Assembly (NCBI RefSeq): GCF_042432445.1
Contig: NZ_JBHLXE010000016.1
Coordinates: 80,012 to 144,011, forward strand
Source: Thorsellia kenyensis
GTDB lineage: Bacteria; Pseudomonadota; Gammaproteobacteria; Enterobacterales; Thorselliaceae
DNA length: 64,000 bases
Direction: 5' to 3'
This document shows, piece after piece, positions 8,993 through 18,360 of the stretch (position 1 is its first letter; each line of letters begins with the position of its first letter). A program made the translations under genes and the position numbers. The notes under the pieces are model-generated. The model was not told the DNA's origin. It did not search any database and worked only from the letters and a program-made list of their open reading frames with translations.

Positions 8993-11314
8993 ATGACTTC
9001 TATAGATATATTAACTGGCAGCGCTCTTCATTCATGGCTTGATGCCCAATGGGATTTTTTTTCACATCCAAAAGAGACTATTGATGAAGCACAAAGAATA
9101 CTTTTGCTAAAACGTAGTTTAGAGGAAACCCGTTGTGAACCTGATGATTATCCTTCTTTAAATAAATATTTTAGACTTTGGTACGTTATCAATGAATTTG
9201 ACATGGCTTTGAATGTTATAGAGACCTATACGAATTCGATTTTAAATAATGTAAACAATAACGATAAAATCTATATATCTATCCAAATATCCCTGTGGAA
9301 ATTATCTATTTACACAAAAATTAAACACGAAAATTTTCTTATTCAGTGCGATGTTTTAGTTGAAGAACTTTTTGCTTCGCCTGATAAAGGTGCAGTGCTT
9401 GAAGACTGGTCAACGTTTTTGAATATCGTGGAATCGGCAAAGCAATGGAATAAATATAGAGAATTACTAAGAAAAAGAATCGCCTTTGAACCTAGGTTCG
9501 CTAAGGAAAATGTTAACTATTTGGAAGGCTTGCTATGGATTTATTCTCGTGATTGCTTTGCATTTATATGTGACAATCAAAAAGAAGAAGCCGAAAATTC
9601 TGTTAAACGTTTAATAGAAACCCTCCAAGAGGATAAATTTAAAGACAAAGTTACAACCAAGACATGGTTGGAACAAGCCAATTTCCTTGTATCTTTAATG
9701 CCTGAATGCATAGATGAAATGATATTTCATATTAAAGCATTGGTTCAAGATGACTGGCCAGATGCAATTAAAAAAGAATTAAATATTAAAATAGCACAAA
9801 TTAAAGCGGAACAAAAATATGCACAAAATCAACTTGAAGAAGCCATTGAATTTGGTCTTGCTGGTCACTATGAAATTGCGCGACAAGGCCATCATTTTAC
9901 CACCAAATTAATGGATTGGATAATTGAGCTGGGCAACTACGATAAAGCAGCCAAAATAGCATTAGATGCGATACGATTTAATTTAAAAGATGCGTCAAAT
10001 CATGCCATTTCACTAGCTTATAAACATCATGAGATGAATCCTTCTTTATATTGGCACCTTATTATTTGTTGGTACAACTGCTTTGCTCTATATAATAAAA
10101 ATAGACATTCAGACTACATTTTGACTGAAGAAGAACAAAAAATCGCAACCCATCTGCTCAATGAACACTTAGCAAAAGCAAAATCAATCGATGCAAGCCA
10201 CGTTGATATTCAATCGTTTGAAATATACTTGTTGATACAAAATAAAGCTCAAATTAATGAAGATGAATACCATCAAAAAGTATTAACACTGTGTGAACGT
10301 TTTTTTAGAGATCCAAATAACTATCGTTCTAAGGAGCATATTTCTGCATATTACAGGGCTAAAGCCCATTTATTAGGTATAAAAACTGCATTAGAAAGTG
10401 AGTTTATGCCAGCAAGTGAAGCATTTGAAAATTTTGACCTAAGCCAATCACTTTTTGTTCGCGAAGAAGAGTGGCAAAAATATTCGGATCATTATGAATC
10501 GATTTTAACATTAAAACATAAATTTGAAATATGCGGCTTTGAACAATATCAGAGATTTTATGAAACAGGGATTGGATATTACCGGGATGGTAATATTCAT
10601 AACTTCTCAATGCTTATCAGAAATATTTGCTGTGAGCTAAGCGAATGTGATAAAAAAACGCCAGAAGAAATTAAAGGCAGAGCTCAAAAAATTTTAGAGC
10701 TTTCTCATTTAGCTATTAAGGTATCCCCGTTTGCTGAACATTATTCTGGCATATTTGATGCTTATAACCTACTGCAAGATTTTGAGAAAATGGTAGAGGC
10801 AGCTGAAAATTTATGGCAAATAGCTAACACTCATGGATATAGTCGATATACACCTCAAAACATACTCGATTTTTTTGTACCCTACCTAGGACAACAAGGT
10901 CGCTTTAGAGAATTAATGATATGGTTAGAAAGGCTTGATCAATGGTATGCCTATCTCTCAGAAGATCAACAAGTAGCACAACAAGAAAGTTATTTTAGTC
11001 AGATAATCCATATATTAAGTCAAGTGGCCAGCCAACAACCTGAGGAAACCTCAATTAAACTAGAAAAAGCATTAACTCACAACCCTCCATTTTGGGAAAC
11101 AAATGGGCGTACTGCACTCAATATATCTTCTATTTATTTTCAGTTACACAATTATGATAAGGCTATAGAATTTGGTAAGCTTGCATTGGCATTGACTACA
11201 GAATATGACACAGCTGAGGTAATAAAAAAAGCTGAACGCAATCTAACAATAATGCAGGACACATTAGCAAACCAAAATAAGACTATCTTAAAGCCTTGGT
11301 GGAAGTTTTGGTAA
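8993..11314 (+). CDS. large helical-repeat (TPR-like) protein of unknown function
   Basis: The 773-residue protein has no signal peptide or transmembrane segment and is almost entirely helical. Repeating patterns of aromatic and small residues (for example LGNYDKAAKIALDAIRF at about 320-336 and LHNYDKAIEFGKLALAL at about 725-741) are TPR-like, and the C-terminal ones are the clearest. The C-terminus is a basic, tryptophan-rich tail (KPWWKFW). A clear AAGGAAA ribosome site precedes the ATG. TPR arrays usually scaffold protein complexes. Its position directly after the DUF1266-like gene suggests the three products act together, which is inference. Confidence 0.55.
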   Translation: MTSIDILTGSALHSWLDAQWDFFSHPKETIDEAQRILLLKRSLEETRCEPDDYPSLNKYFRLWYVINEFDMALNVIETYTNSILNNVNNNDKIYISIQISLWKLSIYTKIKHENFLIQCDVLVEELFASPDKGAVLEDWSTFLNIVESAKQWNKYRELLRKRIAFEPRFAKENVNYLEGLLWIYSRDCFAFICDNQKEEAENSVKRLIETLQEDKFKDKVTTKTWLEQANFLVSLMPECIDEMIFHIKALVQDDWPDAIKKELNIKIAQIKAEQKYAQNQLEEAIEFGLAGHYEIARQGHHFTTKLMDWIIELGNYDKAAKIALDAIRFNLKDASNHAISLAYKHHEMNPSLYWHLIICWYNCFALYNKNRHSDYILTEEEQKIATHLLNEHLAKAKSIDASHVDIQSFEIYLLIQNKAQINEDEYHQKVLTLCERFFRDPNNYRSKEHISAYYRAKAHLLGIKTALESEFMPASEAFENFDLSQSLFVREEEWQKYSDHYESILTLKHKFEICGFEQYQRFYETGIGYYRDGNIHNFSMLIRNICCELSECDKKTPEEIKGRAQKILELSHLAIKVSPFAEHYSGIFDAYNLLQDFEKMVEAAENLWQIANTHGYSRYTPQNILDFFVPYLGQQGRFRELMIWLERLDQWYAYLSEDQQVAQQESYFSQIIHILSQVASQQPEETSIKLEKALTHNPPFWETNGRTALNISSIYFQLHNYDKAIEFGKLALALTTEYDTAEVIKKAERNLTIMQDTLANQNKTILKPWWKFW

Positions 11315-11426
11315 AACTTGAAAGTCAAGTAGCTTATACATAGAACTGTCTATACGGCCCTTTTCTAAATTTATTTAATGAATAAAGATAATGGGCGTAT
11401 CAACTCAATCTCTTTTCATATGATTT

Positions 11427-11446
11427 TGTGTGATCAATCTCACAAA
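11427..11446. promoter_or_regulatory. CRP (cAMP receptor protein) binding site upstream of malX
   Basis: TGTGATCAATCTCACA at 11429-11444 has both perfect CRP half-sites with the required six-base spacer and flanking T/A bases. It is centred about 126 bases before the malX ATG. A TAATAT at 11483-11488 would be a fitting -10 for a class I arrangement. CRP control agrees with a sugar PTS gene. Confidence 0.8.
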
Positions 11447-11562
11447 TTCACTATTAAACACCAATTATCTTGTTTTTCTTACTAATATTTCTAAATGTTT
11501 AATCGTTAATTCTATATCATACCTCAATGACCATATAATTTAAATTGAAACAAGGATTCAAC

Positions 11563-13161
11563 ATGAGTAATCAATCTACTTCACCCCAAATTACTTTTTG
11601 GGAATTTTTTCAAAGTCTAGGCAAGACTTTTATGCTACCTGTTGCTCTACTGTCTTTTTGCGGTATTCTACTAGGGATTGGTAGTTCACTGAGCAGTGAG
11701 GGAGTCATTGCTCAATTGCCTTGGTTAGGTAACCCTACAGTTAAACTTTTCTTTCAATGGATGGCTTGGATAGGAGATTTCGCTTTTGGCTACTTGCCTG
11801 TTATGTTCGCCATCGCCATTCCACTTGGATTAGCAAGGGATAACAAAGGTGTAGCTGCCTTTTCTGGTTTTATTGGTTTTGCTGTATTTAACCTATCCAT
11901 CAATTTTTATCTAAAACAAGCTGGTATTTTAGAAAGTTTTGATGAATTGGAGTTAAAAAAACAGAACATCAAAGCAATACTTGGAGTCCAAACAATAGAT
12001 ACCGGTATATTAGGGGCAATCATCGTCGGTATCGTGGTCTATTTTTTACATGAAAAATTTCATCGCACTGAATTACCCGATGCGTTTTCATTTTTTGGCG
12101 GGGTAAGATTTGTTCCTATCATTACCTTATTGACCATGAATGTTTTGGGCTTAGCAATCCCTTTTATTTGGCCTTTTTTTGCTGCGGCTATCAATGGATT
12201 AGGTTCTTTAATTCAAGGTGCTGGTATTTTTGCTCCGTTTTTATTTGGTGCCGGTGAGCGTTTTTTACTCCCTTTTGGTCTACACCATATTCTTGTAACT
12301 CTTATCCGTTTTACGGAGGCTGGGGGGACTTTAGAAGTATGTAACAATACCATTAGTGGTGCCTTATTAATTTTCAAAGAAGAGCTGGCATGTTCCGAGG
12401 TAACGGAGTTTTCAGTCAGTGCAACTCGATTCTTATCACAAGGTAAAATGCCTGCGTTCTTAGGTGGATTACCTGGAGCAGCTCTTGCGATATACCATTG
12501 TGCGAAACCTGCTAATCGCATGAAAATAAAAGGACTCCTCATTTCGGGTGTAATTGCTTGTATGGTAGGTGGAACCACCGAACCAATTGAATTTTTATTC
12601 TTATTTGTAGCTCCATTCTTATTTGTCATTCACGCAATTTTAACAGGCCTAGGTTTTATGATTATGGGGCTTTTAGATGTGACAATCGGGAATACAGACG
12701 GTAACATAATTGATTTTATTGTCTTAGGGGTTCTTCAAGGAACTAAAACTAACTGGCACTGGGTTCCTGTTATTGCAGGCTTATGGTTTGTTATTTATTA
12801 TATTATTTTTAGATTCGCAATTACCAAATTTGACATCCCAACACCTGGACGCGAAAAAGACTCTAACGAGGCACTTGCTAACGAATTCAGTGGTACACCA
12901 GCTAATTTTGACTCAACAGGGTATGACATTGAAGGTATTCTAGTTGCCCTTGGAGGAAAAAAGAATATTGTGAGTTTAGATAATTGTATTACTAGATTAA
13001 GACTCTCAGTTCAAGACATGAGTTTAGTGCAAGAAAATAAACTAAAATCTCTAAAAGCACTTGGCGTGGTAAAATTGAACGACCACAATCTTCAAGTCGT
13101 TATTGGTACAAAAGTGCAAACAGTCAAAGATGGACTAGAAAAGCTAATGAAAGTAAATTAA
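11563..13161 (+). CDS. malX: PTS glucose/maltose-type permease, EIICB component
   Basis: This inner-membrane permease of the glucose superfamily imports a sugar while phosphorylating it. The ATG at 11563 follows an AAGGA site, and gives 532 residues, close to E. coli MalX. The IIC domain carries the GGTTEPIEFLF signature and about ten hydrophobic segments. The C-terminal IIB domain carries the phosphorylation cysteine in LDNCITRLRLSV (C475). No IIA domain is fused, so phosphate must come from a separate EIIA. Followed by malY as in E. coli, which makes the MalX call strong. In-vivo substrates are not settled even in E. coli. Confidence 0.92.
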   Translation: MSNQSTSPQITFWEFFQSLGKTFMLPVALLSFCGILLGIGSSLSSEGVIAQLPWLGNPTVKLFFQWMAWIGDFAFGYLPVMFAIAIPLGLARDNKGVAAFSGFIGFAVFNLSINFYLKQAGILESFDELELKKQNIKAILGVQTIDTGILGAIIVGIVVYFLHEKFHRTELPDAFSFFGGVRFVPIITLLTMNVLGLAIPFIWPFFAAAINGLGSLIQGAGIFAPFLFGAGERFLLPFGLHHILVTLIRFTEAGGTLEVCNNTISGALLIFKEELACSEVTEFSVSATRFLSQGKMPAFLGGLPGAALAIYHCAKPANRMKIKGLLISGVIACMVGGTTEPIEFLFLFVAPFLFVIHAILTGLGFMIMGLLDVTIGNTDGNIIDFIVLGVLQGTKTNWHWVPVIAGLWFVIYYIIFRFAITKFDIPTPGREKDSNEALANEFSGTPANFDSTGYDIEGILVALGGKKNIVSLDNCITRLRLSVQDMSLVQENKLKSLKALGVVKLNDHNLQVVIGTKVQTVKDGLEKLMKVN

Positions 13162-13229
13162 CTATATAGATCACTGAGTGAATAATTAAATTGTCATAGT
13201 GTGCACCTTAGACAAATAAATAATAATTG

Positions 13230-13263
13230 AAAAGCAAAACTTCTGGTTTTGCTTTTCCTTTTT
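13230..13263 (+). terminator. intrinsic terminator between malX and malY
   Basis: An 11-base perfect stem (AAAAGCAAAAC / GTTTTGCTTTT) with loop TTCTG is followed by CCTTTTT. It sits 68 bases after the malX stop and 57 before the malY start, so malY probably depends on readthrough or its own promoter. Confidence 0.7.
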
Positions 13264-13319
13264 AGGTATATTGCCTTTTAATAGCCGAGGCAAGCTTAGT
13301 ATAAAAACAGGTGTTTAGT

Positions 13320-14501
13320 ATGTTTGATTTTAATAAAGTAGTTAATCGTAAAGGTTCTTTTTGTACACAATGGGATTTTGTAGAAGATCGATTTGGCGTT
13401 AAAGATCTTCTGCCCTTTACAATTTCTGATATGGATTTTTCAACAGCCCCTTGCGTTTTAGAGGCTTTAAAAGAGCGTGTTGAACATGGGGTTTTTGGGT
13501 ACAGCAGATGGCAGCATAATGATTTTTATCAAGCAATTAGTCATTGGTATGATACTCGTTTCAATACCCTCATAAAATCAGATGAATTAATCTATTCACC
13601 TTCAGTGATCTATGGCGTGAGTGAATTAATTAGAATGTGGTCTCAAGAAGAGGACCATATCATTTTACACACACCTGCTTATGATGGCTTTGAAAAAATA
13701 ATTAATGCCAATAAGAGACATTACAGCCCTTGCCCACTCTACCAAGAACCGATGGGAACATGGTTATGTGATTTTGATATATTAGAGCAACAATTAAAGC
13801 ACCCTAAAGCAACGATATTGATCTTATGCTCTCCACATAATCCCACTGGTAAAGTGTGGACTTTAGAAGAACTTAGAAAAATAGCACGTTTAGCACAACA
13901 GTATGGTGTAAAAATCATTAGTGATGAAATCCATATGGATATGTGTTTTTCTTCTAATAGACATATACCCTGGCAACTTGTTGCCATAGAAGATTACGCC
14001 ATATTTACCTCTGCCTCAAAAAGTTTTAATTTTCCTGCCCTTGGAGGAGCTTATGGTTTTATATCCAATAAAGAAGATAGAAAAGAGTACGACTATCGAT
14101 TAAAGCAAATTAATTCTCTTTCATCCCCTCCTATATTTTTTGTTCTTTCACATATAAGTGCCTACAATCATGGGGATGTTTGGTTAGATGCTTTAAAAAA
14201 ACATCTTTATGGCAATTTAGAATATCTGCAAGATAAACTCAACAGCGATTTTCCTGAACTTAATTGGCATATCCCAGAATCAACTTATCTTGCTTGGATA
14301 AATCTTAGAGCCTTGAATTTAGAGAGTGAATTATTGCAAAAGACTCTCATTCATAGCCATAGAGTGGCCATTATGCCAGGTAAAATCTATGGTAAGCCGT
14401 ATGAAAATTTCATTCGATTGAACGTCGCATGTTCACGCAATAAACTAGAGAAGGGAGTAAATGCCTTAATCAAGGCCATTAAAAGTATGAAGTCAGTTTA
14501 G
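13320..14501 (+). CDS. malY: cystathionine beta-lyase / maltose regulon modulator
   Basis: MalY is a cytosolic pyridoxal-phosphate enzyme with C-S lyase activity; in E. coli it also binds and represses MalT. Starting at the ATG at 13320 (MFDFNKV) gives 393 residues, close to E. coli MalY, and the N-terminus is nearly the same. The PLP lysine lies in ASKSFNFPALGGAYG (K234), with SPHNPTGKVW and SDEIHMD as flanking fold-type I signatures. An in-frame GTG nine bases upstream is less likely. No malT or maltodextrin genes occur in this window, so whether the repressor role is kept cannot be seen. Confidence 0.93.
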   Translation: MFDFNKVVNRKGSFCTQWDFVEDRFGVKDLLPFTISDMDFSTAPCVLEALKERVEHGVFGYSRWQHNDFYQAISHWYDTRFNTLIKSDELIYSPSVIYGVSELIRMWSQEEDHIILHTPAYDGFEKIINANKRHYSPCPLYQEPMGTWLCDFDILEQQLKHPKATILILCSPHNPTGKVWTLEELRKIARLAQQYGVKIISDEIHMDMCFSSNRHIPWQLVAIEDYAIFTSASKSFNFPALGGAYGFISNKEDRKEYDYRLKQINSLSSPPIFFVLSHISAYNHGDVWLDALKKHLYGNLEYLQDKLNSDFPELNWHIPESTYLAWINLRALNLESELLQKTLIHSHRVAIMPGKIYGKPYENFIRLNVACSRNKLEKGVNALIKAIKSMKSV

Positions 14502-14732
14502 TTTTTCCCATAAACAACAATCCTATTGACATGCCTATTTTTAGCTACTTTGCTCTGGCCAGGAGTTCAAATAATATAAGGAAAAAATCAGAAAATCTCT
14601 TATCTCCTTTTTTACTATTCACTTTATAAAGTAAATCAGAATAGTTATTGTTAATTCACACCGGTTTGTTCTAATTGCATCGTAATAAGCTTTTATAAAT
14701 AGAAAACCAGTTATTTAAATAAGGAATGTTTT

Positions 14733-15197
14733 ATGTTTCCCTGGCTTGACGCGAATCTCATATTACTCATTGTTTTATTAATACTCGGGCTATTTACCCA
14801 AAATCACCCTATTATCTATGCAATAGTTATTTTGCTTCTCATTAGGTATACACCGCTAAAACCTCTATTACCTTTAGTTGAAAAAAATGGGCTGCAAATT
14901 GGCATCACAATTTTAACTGTGGCTGTATTAGTACCTATTGTGACAGGCAAAATAGATACAAGCAAAGCTTTCACTTCATTTTTTGATTGGAAATTAATCG
15001 CCGCTATCGCAGTAGGGGCCTTGGTATCCTGGCTTGGTGGTAGAGGTGTTAGTTTAATGACCTATCAACCTCAATTAATTACAGGATTACTTTTAGGTAC
15101 AGCGCTTGGCGTAGCCTTATTTAAAGGCGTCGCGGTAGGACCTTTGATTGCCGCGGGTATTTTGTCAGCCCTACTCTTTTTAGACACCAACAAATGA
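14733..15197 (+). CDS. DUF441 (YeaL-type) inner-membrane protein
   Basis: The 154-residue protein has four or five hydrophobic segments with glycine-rich loops (WLGGRGVSLM, GVALFKGVAVGPLIAAG) typical of the DUF441 family, to which E. coli YeaL belongs. The function of the family is unknown. A TAAGGA site lies ahead of the ATG. It is the last intact chromosomal gene before the IS island; its downstream flank is the remnant that joins yjjI debris. Confidence 0.85.
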   Translation: MFPWLDANLILLIVLLILGLFTQNHPIIYAIVILLLIRYTPLKPLLPLVEKNGLQIGITILTVAVLVPIVTGKIDTSKAFTSFFDWKLIAAIAVGALVSWLGGRGVSLMTYQPQLITGLLLGTALGVALFKGVAVGPLIAAGILSALLFLDTNK

Positions 15198-15260
15198 CTT
15201 AAATCAAAACTGTTGAAGTTACTGCTACTCTTGCGTTCATTTTTGCCTATCATAGTTTGG

Positions 15261-15888
15261 TCAAACTGATAATTTGATTACTTTTGTCATGAATATCTGA
15301 AGTGACGAAGAGCCACAAATATTAGTAATTGCAATAGCGAGCAGATCATCTGGGGTAATATTAGCATCATAAAAGAATGTGAGATTAGGGGCGACTTGTT
15401 TAAGTTCTCTATCAATTTTTAAAATAGTGCGGCAAATGATATTATCACTCGGTCCTATATTGGCATGCATAAATGCATCTGGAATGGTTCTATCTAGCAT
15501 TACCCAAATAAGGCATTAATATTTCATCCAACGTGCCCAAGAATACAGGCATAGCAGTGACAGAGGGCACATGATGATAAATAATGGTGAGCATATTAAG
15601 TGCGTCATCAAAATTTGTTGCGGGTGTTAATTCTAGCCATTTAGAGCCATTTGCTAAAAATTTTGCATAATCTGGTAATACATATCTCGGTTTATAAGGT
15701 GCATGCCCCTCATACATATTACATATTACTCTTTCATATAATGCATCTTGCACTTCCTTAGGCAGTTTTACATAGGGTAAGTTATTTTCAGCAAGCAGTG
15801 ATAGTTGACGGGCTTTTTGTGCACTAGATAAATTTTTATTCATGACGGTATCTAAACAGAATTTTTGAAATGCGCTAAGTGTCGACAT
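15261..15888 (-). pseudogene. yjjI-like glycyl-radical protein, truncated and frameshifted
   Basis: The first 132 codons (15888 down to 15490) match the N-terminus of YjjI proteins, including AENNLPY, EGHAPYKPRYVLPDYAKFLA and IIYHHVPSVTAMPVFLG. The reading frame then shifts, with roughly 15-20 codons lost, to a second segment with LDRTIPDAFMHANIGPSDN and PNLTFFYDANITPDDLL. YjjI similarity stops at TNIC (about 15315), exactly where a 15-base ISL3-type end (AAGTGACGAAGAGCC, 15300-15314) begins. YjjI is normally about 516 residues with a C-terminal glycyl-radical loop, which is missing here. The protein cannot be functional. Confidence 0.85.
15300..15314. repeat. ISL3-type terminal inverted repeat abutting yjjI
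   Basis: AAGTGACGAAGAGCC is identical to the right end of the ISL3 remnant at 20961-20975, and the match extends as ATCT(G/A) on the inner side. Its outer edge coincides with the end of yjjI similarity. The body of the element is gone. Confidence 0.65.
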
Positions 15889-16245
15889 ATAATACCTCTA
15901 ATGAATTAAATGGCAATAATTTGAGATGTTGGGGTGTTGTATAACAAATAGCCAGGTTATATTTACAAACTAAAAGGACTAATTAGATGCAGTCTTCTAT
16001 GGAGAGCTTTGATAAGACATTATATGATTATTAAGATCTACGTTTTGATACATATCATAAATTGTTACTTTTTCTACTTTCCCGTAAAACCTGGTGCTTC
16101 AGGACAGGGATTTAAGGCGTAACGATGCAGTGACTATTTTTGTGGTATTCATTGTTGTTCTATTATCGGCTTGAAAATGGATTTACTCAATACAGCATTT
16201 TACAAAGTATTGCTTGATGCACAAGTTAGGCGGCTACCTATTTAA
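15889..16245. other. intergenic / decayed sequence upstream of yjjI
   Basis: No open frame or RNA gene is recognised. The right part (after about 16180) may be highly decayed IS66 transposase sequence leading into the recognisable fragment at 16246. Confidence 0.4.
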
Positions 16246-16340
16246 GTTTATTTAACAGCGGGCGAAATCCCTATTGATAGTAATTATATACATACCATTC
16301 GACCGATTGCAATAGGTCGAAAAAACTGGTTGTTTTTTTG
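16246..16340 (+). pseudogene. older IS66-family transposase, left fragment
   Basis: The frame reads VYLTAGEIPIDSNYI then RPIAIGRKNWLFF, the conserved late segment of IS66 TnpC proteins (PIDNN...IRPxAIGRKNWLF). An in-frame stop at 16243-16245 precedes it. The sequence breaks at 16341, where a second IS66-type element begins. The continuation is found intact at 18109. Confidence 0.75.
16332..16340. repeat. target-site duplication, left copy
   Basis: GTTTTTTTG, immediately before the GTAA end of the nested element. The right copy at 18109-18116 is GTTTTTTG, so the left one has a single extra T. Eight-base duplications are normal for IS66. Confidence 0.7.
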
Positions 16341-16354
16341 GTAACCATTCAGGT

Positions 16355-16404
16355 ATCCCCGTTAAAACTAGATTTGTAAATGTTCTTGACGGGGTTTTTA
16401 GTGT
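16355..16404 (+). terminator. hairpin inside the IS66 left end
   Basis: The arms CCCCGTTAA (from 16357) and TTGACGGGG are followed by TTTTT. Placed just inside the element, it could block transcription entering from outside, as many insertion sequences do. Confidence 0.45.
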
Positions 16405-16588
16405 TTTTTTTGTTTTTCCTTGCTTATTTTAGAGTCTCAATATTTGCACATTTAACGATCCTCCAAAGCTCATTAAGCCCTTAATCTGTTATTCCACATC
16501 CCCCTCTGAGAGGAGAAAATTTAAAGTTCGCTAAATCGCATTTAAAGCACTTTTTTTGCCAAAAAAAACATGGTGTATACGATGCACT

Positions 16589-18104
16589 ATGAATACAAAC
16601 TCAATCTTAACCAAAACGTTGACGAAAAAAGCGATCAACACTCATCAATTCGTCGGCTCGGCTCGAGAATTTGTATCGTCTTATAATGGTGATTTCAAAG
16701 CTGCAATTGATATCATTAATACCTTCATCGAATTAACAGTTGATTTATTGAATCAAGTCGGTCTCAATTGTCTCAACAGCAGTATTCCACCCTCTCAAGA
16801 TAAAAGAAAGACCAAGAATATTAAACCTGATAGTAAAGTGACTAAGGATGGCTCCCCGAAAAAGAAACAGGGCGGTCAATCAGGACATCAGGGCGTCACG
16901 CTTGAGTTAGTGGATAACCCCGATGAAATCATAAAAATACCCGTTGATACGTCAACATTACCGCCTGATGACTACCATGACATAGGCCTGGAACGTAGGC
17001 AAACCACTGAAGTTGTGATCACTAAAATAGTCAGAGAGTACCAAGCTCAAGTGGTGGCTAATACTCAAGGAAAATTATTCACAGCTTCTTTTCCAGAAGG
17101 TGTCACTCATAAAGCACAATACGGCTCATCTATTAAATTAAATCCAGTCTACATGGCTATCTTTCAACTGATACCTTATGACAGATTACAACAACATTTT
17201 CATGAGCTCTACAATGTTGATATCAGCAAGGGTACCTTGTATAACTTTCTAGAATTGGCATTTAAACGTTTAGACAGATTTGAACAAGCAGCTAAGCACG
17301 CATTAATACACTTTGAACTGATTCATGCAGATGAAACAGGTATCAATGTCAGTGGTAAAAGAATTTGGCTGCACAATGCTTCAAATGAACTCTGGACACT
17401 GATGATCCCCCATGAAAAACGAGGGGAATAAAGCCATGGATGAAATCAACACCTTGCCACATTTTGGAGGGGTAATAAGCCATGACTATTGGCGTGCCTA
17501 TTTTAAATATATGCAGGCAGAGCATTCGCTGTGCAACGCCCATCATTTAAGGGAATTACTCCGTGCTTATGAACAAGATGAGCAATCATGGGCACAAAAA
17601 ATGCACCAATTTTTAACGGGGCTTAATACAGAAATTATAGCAAATGGTGGTATGTTATCAAGTGAACGTCAAGCAGAAGTGTATCAACAATACCAAACAC
17701 TCCTCAAGCAAGCCGAAATTGAATGCCCTCCACCCCCTACGGTCTCGCTAGAAAAGCATGCGAAACCTAAAAAAGGGGTTGTAAAACGGAGTAAAGCGCG
17801 AAATTTGTTGGAGCGGTTAATCAAGCACCCTGAAGATGTCTTACGGTTTATGACAGAGGCGTTTATACCTTTTACCAATAATCAAGGTGAGCGGGATATC
17901 AGGATGACAACAGTTCATCAGAAAATCTCTGGATGTTTTCGTTCAATGAAAGGTGCTGAGATGTTTTGTCGCATACGCAGTTATATCTCTACGTGCCAAA
18001 AACATGGTATTACAGTTTTTGACGCATTGGAGTCTTTATTCATGCATAATACATACCCCAAATTTATTCAGGATGTCATTGATAAAATGCCGACACCTGA
18101 ATAA
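16589..18104 (+). pseudogene. IS66-family transposase, one-base frameshift
   Basis: Two overlapping frames make up one TnpC. The first part (ATG at 16589 to a stop at 17431) has a lysine-rich linker with GGQSGHQG, the zinc-finger region, and HADETGINVSGKRIWLHNAS with the first catalytic Asp. The second part, ending at 18104, has DYWRAYFKY, LCNAHHLREL and NNQGERDIRM with later catalytic residues. The break is at CGAGGGGAATAA near 17424-17434. Removing one G restores HEKRGNKAMDEI and a continuous protein of about 505 residues. A TTG at 16556 is an alternative start. Decay, sequencing error in a G-run or programmed frameshifting are all possible; decay is most likely. Confidence 0.85.
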
Positions 18105-18108
18105 TTAC

Positions 18109-18116
18109 GTTTTTTG
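18109..18116. repeat. target-site duplication, right copy
   Basis: GTTTTTTG directly follows the TTAC end of the nested IS66. Using this copy, the interrupted transposase reads through in frame. Confidence 0.7.
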
Positions 18117-18280
18117 GTTCACTGAAGGCAGGTGAAGCGATGACAGGGATCATGAGTTTACTGGCAACGGCTAAAATAAATAGTTTAGATCCTGCAAAAT
18201 GGTTATTTGATAGTTTAAAGAAATTACCTACGTGGATGAATAGTCGTTTGGATGAATTACTTCCATTGCGCAATGGCTGA
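18109..18280 (+). pseudogene. older IS66-family transposase, C-terminal fragment
   Basis: The frame gives FGSLKAGEAMTGIMSLLA, then TAKINSLDPAKWLF and SRLDELLPLRNG before a stop at 18278-18280. This is the IS66 C-terminal element (TAKLNGLDP...IDELLPW). It continues the left fragment at 16246-16340 exactly once the nested element and one duplication are removed. A likely right terminal repeat of this older element ends at 18360 (TTAC, reverse complement GTAAACACACGGTCA). Confidence 0.8.
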
Positions 18281-18360
18281 TATTAGATCTATCTAACTCA
18301 CTCATTTTCAAAACAAATCAAATTACAATGATTTTCAATGTGTGTTGACCGTGTGTTTAC

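Larger units (their letters stand above)
16341..18108 (+). mobile_element. IS66-family insertion sequence nested in another IS66
   Basis: The 1768-base element has imperfect terminal inverted repeats of about 20 bases (15 of 20 match), starting with the GTAA typical of IS66: GTAACCATTCAGGT... on the left, GTAATTATTCAGGT... as reverse complement on the right (18089-18108). It encodes one TnpC-type transposase and no separate tnpA/tnpB. It interrupts an older IS66 transposase frame and is flanked by an 8-base duplication. Confidence 0.8.

Noticed and set aside
7047..11314. a conjugative or integrative element, because of the PcfJ-like domain
   Set aside because: No relaxase, integrase, coupling protein or attachment repeats are visible; the flanks are ordinary chromosomal genes.
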